From: Parabacteroides sp.
Lineage (GTDB): Bacteria; Bacteroidota; Bacteroidia; Bacteroidales; Tannerellaceae
Assembly: GCA_017937385.1 (NCBI GenBank)
Contig: JAGBDR010000006.1
Coordinates: 62,001-126,000, forward strand
Direction of reading: 5' to 3'
DNA length: 64,000 bases
In this document: piece after piece, positions 60,351 through 64,000 of the stretch
Position numbering within the stretch: the first letter of the stretch is position 1
Layout: each line of letters starts with the position of its first letter
Translations under genes and position numbers: made by a program
Notes under the pieces: generated by a model
Database searches by the model: none
Told to the model about the DNA's origin: nothing
Seen by the model: the letters and a program-made list of their open reading frames with translations, nothing else

Positions 60351-61490
60351 ATGATTGAAAGAATATTACAGATTAAGCTGTTAGAACTGGTGAAAAAGTA
60401 CCCGATAGTCACTTTGATCGGACCTCGTCAGTCGGGTAAATCGACTTTGCTGCGCCATGCTTTTCCCGATTATAAATATGTTTCGCTCGAAGACCCGGAT
60501 ATGCGTTTGTTCGCAACGGAAGATCCGAGAGGTTTTCTCGCGACTTATCCCGACGAGACGATTGTCGACGAAGCCCAACGGGTCCCGGCCTTGTTCTCCT
60601 ATATTCAGACGCATACGGATAAAGAGGGACATGAGGGGATGTATCTGCTGGCCGGTTCGCACAATTTCCTATTGATGGAGAACATCAACCAGTCGCTGGC
60701 CGGACGGACAGCCATTTTGAAATTGCTGCCATTTTCTCATGTAGAAATGCAACAAGGCGGAATACTGCCTCAATCTGCCAATGAAGAAATTTTCAAGGGC
60801 GGCTATCCGCGTCTGTACGATAAGGATATAGATCCGTCGGACTACTATCCGTTCTATATTCAAACCTACGTGGAGCGGGATGTCCGTCTGATGAAAAATA
60901 TCGGCGATTTGAGCAAGTTTATCCGTTTCATCAAGCTTTGCGCAGGGCGTATCGGCCAATTGCTCAACTTGTCGTCACTGGCGAACGAGTGCGGCGTGGC
61001 TGTTTCGACGGTTTCCGCATGGATCTCCGTATTGGAGGCAAGTTATATTTGCTACTTGTTGAAACCCGATCCTAATAATTATGCAAAACGGTTGGTCAAA
61101 ACCCCGAAACTCTATTTCTACGATACGGGGTTGGCGTGTTCGTTGTTGGATATACGTTCGGCCGAACAGGTTTCGATGCATTTCTTGCGAGGAGGCTTGT
61201 TTGAGAACCTCGTAATCAACGAATTTGTGAAAACCGCCTATAACAGAGGTGAAGAACCCAACCTCACATTTTGGCGCGACAGCACCGGTAATGAAGTCGA
61301 TCTGTTGCGCTATATCGACGGCAAGCCATACGCTTACGAAATCAAGTCGGGAGCCACCTACTCGCCGGATTTCTTCAAGGGAATTACGAAATGGGCCAAA
61401 TTATCCGGAACCGGGCCGGAACAGTGTTTCGCGATCTATAACGGAGAGAAGAACATAAAGACCTCGGCCGGAGAACTTATGAAGTGGTAA
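60351..61490 (+). CDS. AAA ATPase with C-terminal DUF4143 domain
   Basis: A 379-residue cytoplasmic protein. The N-terminal AAA_14 domain has Walker A GPRQSGKSTL at about 24-33 and Walker B-like ETIVDEAQRVP near 65-75, with LLAGSHNFLLM as sensor 1. A winged-helix segment (NLSSLANECGVAVSTVSAWI) follows. The DUF4143 end has NEVDLLRYIDGKPYAYEIKS, a nuclease-like acidic-ExK pattern whose activity is not proven. Such genes are abundant in Bacteroidetes and their role is unclear; some authors relate them to defence or mobile DNA. It has its own promoter and stands 19 bp before the CDF gene. Confidence 0.88.
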   Translation: MIERILQIKLLELVKKYPIVTLIGPRQSGKSTLLRHAFPDYKYVSLEDPDMRLFATEDPRGFLATYPDETIVDEAQRVPALFSYIQTHTDKEGHEGMYLLAGSHNFLLMENINQSLAGRTAILKLLPFSHVEMQQGGILPQSANEEIFKGGYPRLYDKDIDPSDYYPFYIQTYVERDVRLMKNIGDLSKFIRFIKLCAGRIGQLLNLSSLANECGVAVSTVSAWISVLEASYICYLLKPDPNNYAKRLVKTPKLYFYDTGLACSLLDIRSAEQVSMHFLRGGLFENLVINEFVKTAYNRGEEPNLTFWRDSTGNEVDLLRYIDGKPYAYEIKSGATYSPDFFKGITKWAKLSGTGPEQCFAIYNGEKNIKTSAGELMKW

Positions 61491-61509
61491 ACCAATAAAA
61501 GAGTATAGA

Positions 61510-62418
61510 ATGAAAGAGTCTATTCGGAAAAAGAGAATCATGGCCGTGACCCTGGCCGGATCGTTCGCCAACTTTCTGCTGTTGGTTTTCAAATTCATAG
61601 CCGGTATGTGGGGGCATAGCAGTGCCATGATCGCGGATGCCGTCCACTCGCTATCCGACTTTGTGACGGATGTTATCGTCTTGTTATTCATCAACATATC
61701 ATCCAAGCCGAAAGACAAGGGGCATGACTACGGGCACGGGAAATATGAGACGTTGGCTACCACGATCATCGGAATTGTCCTGATGTGCGTAGGTGCCGGA
61801 CTGTTCTGGGACGGGGCAAACAAGATTTTCGGATTTTATTTCAAAGGCGAACAGTTGGAAAGCCCAGGTAAAGTCGCGTTTATCGCCGCCGTAGTCTCGA
61901 TTGTCATAAAGGAAGCGCTGTACCGCCTGACGCTATACGTCGGAAAGAAAGAGAACAGCCAGGCGGTTATCGCGAATGCCTGGCATCATCGTTCGGATGC
62001 TTTTTCTTCCATCGGGACGGCGGCAGGAATCGGCGGGGCGATCCTTTTAGGCGACGACTGGCGTGTACTGGACCCGATAGCGGCCCTGGTCGTCAGCGTG
62101 CTGATTGTGAAAGTCTCATTCCAGTTGGTCATACCTGCCATCAACGATCTGCTGGAAAAATCCTTGCCGAGCGAGATCGAAGACGAGATCCTTTCTGTCA
62201 TAAATGAAACGCCGGAGGTCCGGAACCCGCATAATTTGTGTACGCGCAGGATCGGCAATGACTTTGCGATAGAAGTGCATATCCGGGTGGACGGACAAAC
62301 AACCGTGAGCCGTGCGCACGAACTGACGAAGGAAATCGAAAACAAATTGCGCCTAAAATTCGGTCCCGCGACCCATATCGTCTTGCATGTCGAACCAATC
62401 AAAGAGGGAAAAGAATGA
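61510..62418 (+). CDS. Cation diffusion facilitator family transporter
   Basis: A 302-residue inner-membrane metal/H+ antiporter with six spans. The metal-site motif in span 2 is AMIADAVHSLSDFVTD (histidine and aspartates). The matching site in span 5 is NAWHHRSDAFSSIG. The cytoplasmic C-terminal domain (EIEDEILSVINETPEVRNPH, then IEVHIRVDGQTTVSRAHELT) is the usual dimer/metal sensor. The HxxxD/HxxxD pattern suggests Zn2+ or Fe2+. It overlaps the guanine deaminase gene by 4 bp. Confidence 0.92.
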   Translation: MKESIRKKRIMAVTLAGSFANFLLLVFKFIAGMWGHSSAMIADAVHSLSDFVTDVIVLLFINISSKPKDKGHDYGHGKYETLATTIIGIVLMCVGAGLFWDGANKIFGFYFKGEQLESPGKVAFIAAVVSIVIKEALYRLTLYVGKKENSQAVIANAWHHRSDAFSSIGTAAGIGGAILLGDDWRVLDPIAALVVSVLIVKVSFQLVIPAINDLLEKSLPSEIEDEILSVINETPEVRNPHNLCTRRIGNDFAIEVHIRVDGQTTVSRAHELTKEIENKLRLKFGPATHIVLHVEPIKEGKE

Positions 62419-63728
62419 GTAAGCTGACAGTATACAGAGGAGAAGTCTTTGACTTTATGGACTCTCCGTTGGAGAGGGAAGAGGCTTACCGTTATTTTCC
62501 AGACGGGGCATTGGTCGTGCAGGAAGGGGAAATCGTCGACTGCGGTCCTTTTCAGGAAATGGACGGCCGTTATGCGGATTGCGAACGGGTTGATTATTCC
62601 GGCAAACTTCTGATGCCCGGATTTATAGACTCCCATATTCATTATCCGCAAGCCGAGATAATCGGGATGTACGGAAAACAGTTGCTGGACTGGCTGAATG
62701 ATTATACTTTTCCTGCGGAACAGGCGTTTGCTTCCCCGGAGCACGCGGACAAGGTGGCGCACTTCTTTATCCGGGAGTTGCTCCGGAACGGGACAACGGC
62801 TTGCATGGCCTATGCAACCGTGCATCCGGCTTCGGTGGCCGCGCTTTTTTCCGTTGCGTCGGAATATAATATGTGTATGTTGGCCGGAAAAGTGCTGATG
62901 GACCGGAATGCCCCGGCCGGATTGACTGATACGGTAGAATCGGGAGAATCCGAAAGCCGCTCCTTGATCGAGAGGTGGCATGGGAAAGGACGGAACCGCT
63001 ATGTCATCACGCCCCGTTTTGCCTTGTCCTGTTCGTCGGAACAATTGGCCGCCGCCGGACGTTTGCACAAGCAATATCCCGACACCTACATACAAACCCA
63101 TCTTTCCGAAAACAAAAACGAGATTGCCAACACGCTCTCCCTCTTTCCCGACTGCCGCGATTACCTGGAGGTCTACGAACGTGCCGGGTTGGTGACAGAC
63201 CGTTCCGTCTTCGGGCATTGCATCCACCTGTCCGAATCAGAAAGCCGCCGGTTGGCAACCGCCGGTTCCATCGTCGCCCATTGCCCCACGTCCAATCTTT
63301 TCTTGGGAAGCGGCTTGTTCGATATGCAACGCGCCAACCGCACAGGCCTGCAAACCTTGCTGGCGACAGACGTCGGGGCCGGTACCTCTTTCTCTATGTT
63401 GCGTACGATGGGCGAAGCCTACAAAGTGCAGCAACTGAACGGATATCCGATGTCCGTATTCGAATCCTTGTATAAATGCACCTTAGGAGCCGCTAAAGCT
63501 CTCCACCTCGACGATGAAATCGGCAGTTTCAAGCCAGGCTGTAAAGCCGACTTCATCGTTTTAGATTATGCCGCCACACCCCTCCAGCAAACCCGCATGG
63601 AATATTTACGAAGGAACGGAAAGTGGACGTTGGAAGGTAAATTGTTTGGTTTACAGACGCTGGGGGATGACCGGAATGTTAGGGCAGTCTATGTAAGAGG
63701 GAAAAAGATGAATTTTTCCTCTTTCTGA
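62415..63728 (+). CDS. guaD: Guanine deaminase
   Basis: Amidohydrolase that turns guanine into xanthine and ammonia (437 residues). The zinc-binding HxH is in GFIDSHIHYPQAEIIGMYGK, and LLDWLNDYTFPAEQAF is the guanine-deaminase signature. Further metal ligands are in THLSENKNE and FGHCIHLSE; the catalytic Asp lies in LLATDVGAGTSFS. The C-terminal part returns to the beta-sandwich (FKPGCKADFIVLDY). Its ATG overlaps the CDF stop (ATGA), so the two are translationally coupled although their functions differ. Confidence 0.93.
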   Translation: MSKLTVYRGEVFDFMDSPLEREEAYRYFPDGALVVQEGEIVDCGPFQEMDGRYADCERVDYSGKLLMPGFIDSHIHYPQAEIIGMYGKQLLDWLNDYTFPAEQAFASPEHADKVAHFFIRELLRNGTTACMAYATVHPASVAALFSVASEYNMCMLAGKVLMDRNAPAGLTDTVESGESESRSLIERWHGKGRNRYVITPRFALSCSSEQLAAAGRLHKQYPDTYIQTHLSENKNEIANTLSLFPDCRDYLEVYERAGLVTDRSVFGHCIHLSESESRRLATAGSIVAHCPTSNLFLGSGLFDMQRANRTGLQTLLATDVGAGTSFSMLRTMGEAYKVQQLNGYPMSVFESLYKCTLGAAKALHLDDEIGSFKPGCKADFIVLDYAATPLQQTRMEYLRRNGKWTLEGKLFGLQTLGDDRNVRAVYVRGKKMNFSSF

Positions 63729-64000
63729 TACTGGCGAAAACGTTGTGGTTCCAGAACAAAATGAAAGTCTCCCGGTTGTCCTAAGCTGGCAGGTAGCTAC
63801 TCCTTGTGTCTGCGAAAGATACCCTCTGCGAAGCCCTTTCGTGTAGGAAAATATCTGAATTTTCTCTTTTTTTGAATGGGGAAAGGGAGGGGATATTGTA
63901 TAATATTGTTTCATTAACAATGAAACATATTCTTTAAGCATGGCCTCAGATTCCGATTTTTCATAGGAAAAAAAGGGATTCTTGTCGTGAGGTGCGCAAT
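63729..64000. other. Gene-free right end of the window
   Basis: I see no supported gene, tRNA or clear terminator in this 272-bp stretch. An ORF of 96 codons on the minus strand overlaps guaD and lacks any coding signs. Confidence 0.5.

Noticed and set aside
61986-63227. Minus-strand frame of 413 codons
   Set aside because: It lies opposite the CDF and guaD genes, both of which have full motifs.

Overview
The window looks like a chromosomal segment of a Bacteroidales bacterium, most plausibly Parabacteroides or a close relative. The evidence is direct: TAnnTTTG -7 promoter boxes sit upstream of many genes, and the gene content is typical of the order (Bat aerotolerance operon, carboxynorspermidine decarboxylase, a short V-type ATPase operon, an UpxY-type NusG paralogue, BACON-domain lipoproteins, DUF5686, a 6-bladed propeller lipoprotein). 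The species call is an inference. No rRNA, tRNA, CRISPR array or transposase gene was seen.

Layout. 1-8 kb holds housekeeping genes: a truncated GH127-like gene, a UvrD/PcrA helicase, nspC, ftsY, rimO and two HU-type genes, one fused to a membrane segment and LysM. 8-16.7 kb is the MoxR/Bat operon (moxR, DUF58, an unnamed membrane protein, batA, a fused batB-batC, batD, batE), followed by a PAP2 phosphatase. 17.5-22.9 kb carries a small DNA-binding protein, a DUF2007-Usp fusion, YhcH, an orphan UpxY, cobQ, a GNAT gene and a two-gene module that includes a 51-residue ORF. 22.9-23.5 kb is gene-free and holds a nested palindrome and a 136-bp MITE-like element with a 9-bp target duplication. 23.5-31.2 kb is the V-type ATPase operon, then a DPP IV-type peptidase, and a PaaK-like ligase with an ACT protein.

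36.2-48.3 kb is the outlier. It is an AT-rich, one-directional block of nine genes unlike its neighbours: a long sigma-70-like protein, a zinc-finger membrane anti-sigma factor, an outer-membrane barrel protein, two large BACON lipoproteins (one ending in leucine-rich repeats, one in a formylglycine-generating-enzyme fold), an exported caspase, an exported transglutaminase-fold protein, an LPP20-like lipoprotein and a DUF4384-like secreted protein. Every product except the sigma-like protein has an export or membrane signal. The block is bracketed by a roughly 78-bp imperfect direct repeat ending in a 21-bp identical core, and by ends of the MITE family. I read it as a transferred cell-envelope system in which a sigma/anti-sigma pair controls an exported caspase and surface-displayed modules. 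It is the best candidate for an undescribed system.

49-64 kb returns to the background: a Nudix hydrolase, an SGNH-SGNH-MBOAT acyl-transfer operon, a TonB-domain protein, a 6-bladed propeller lipoprotein with four 15-bp palindromes upstream, an NhaC-type antiporter, a DUF5686 protein, a DUF4143 ATPase, a CDF transporter and guanine deaminase.

Two families of 7-bp repeats, AATTGTC and GATTTAT, recur across the window in inverted arrangements between genes. In several places the AATTGTC family runs into the ends of coding sequences.
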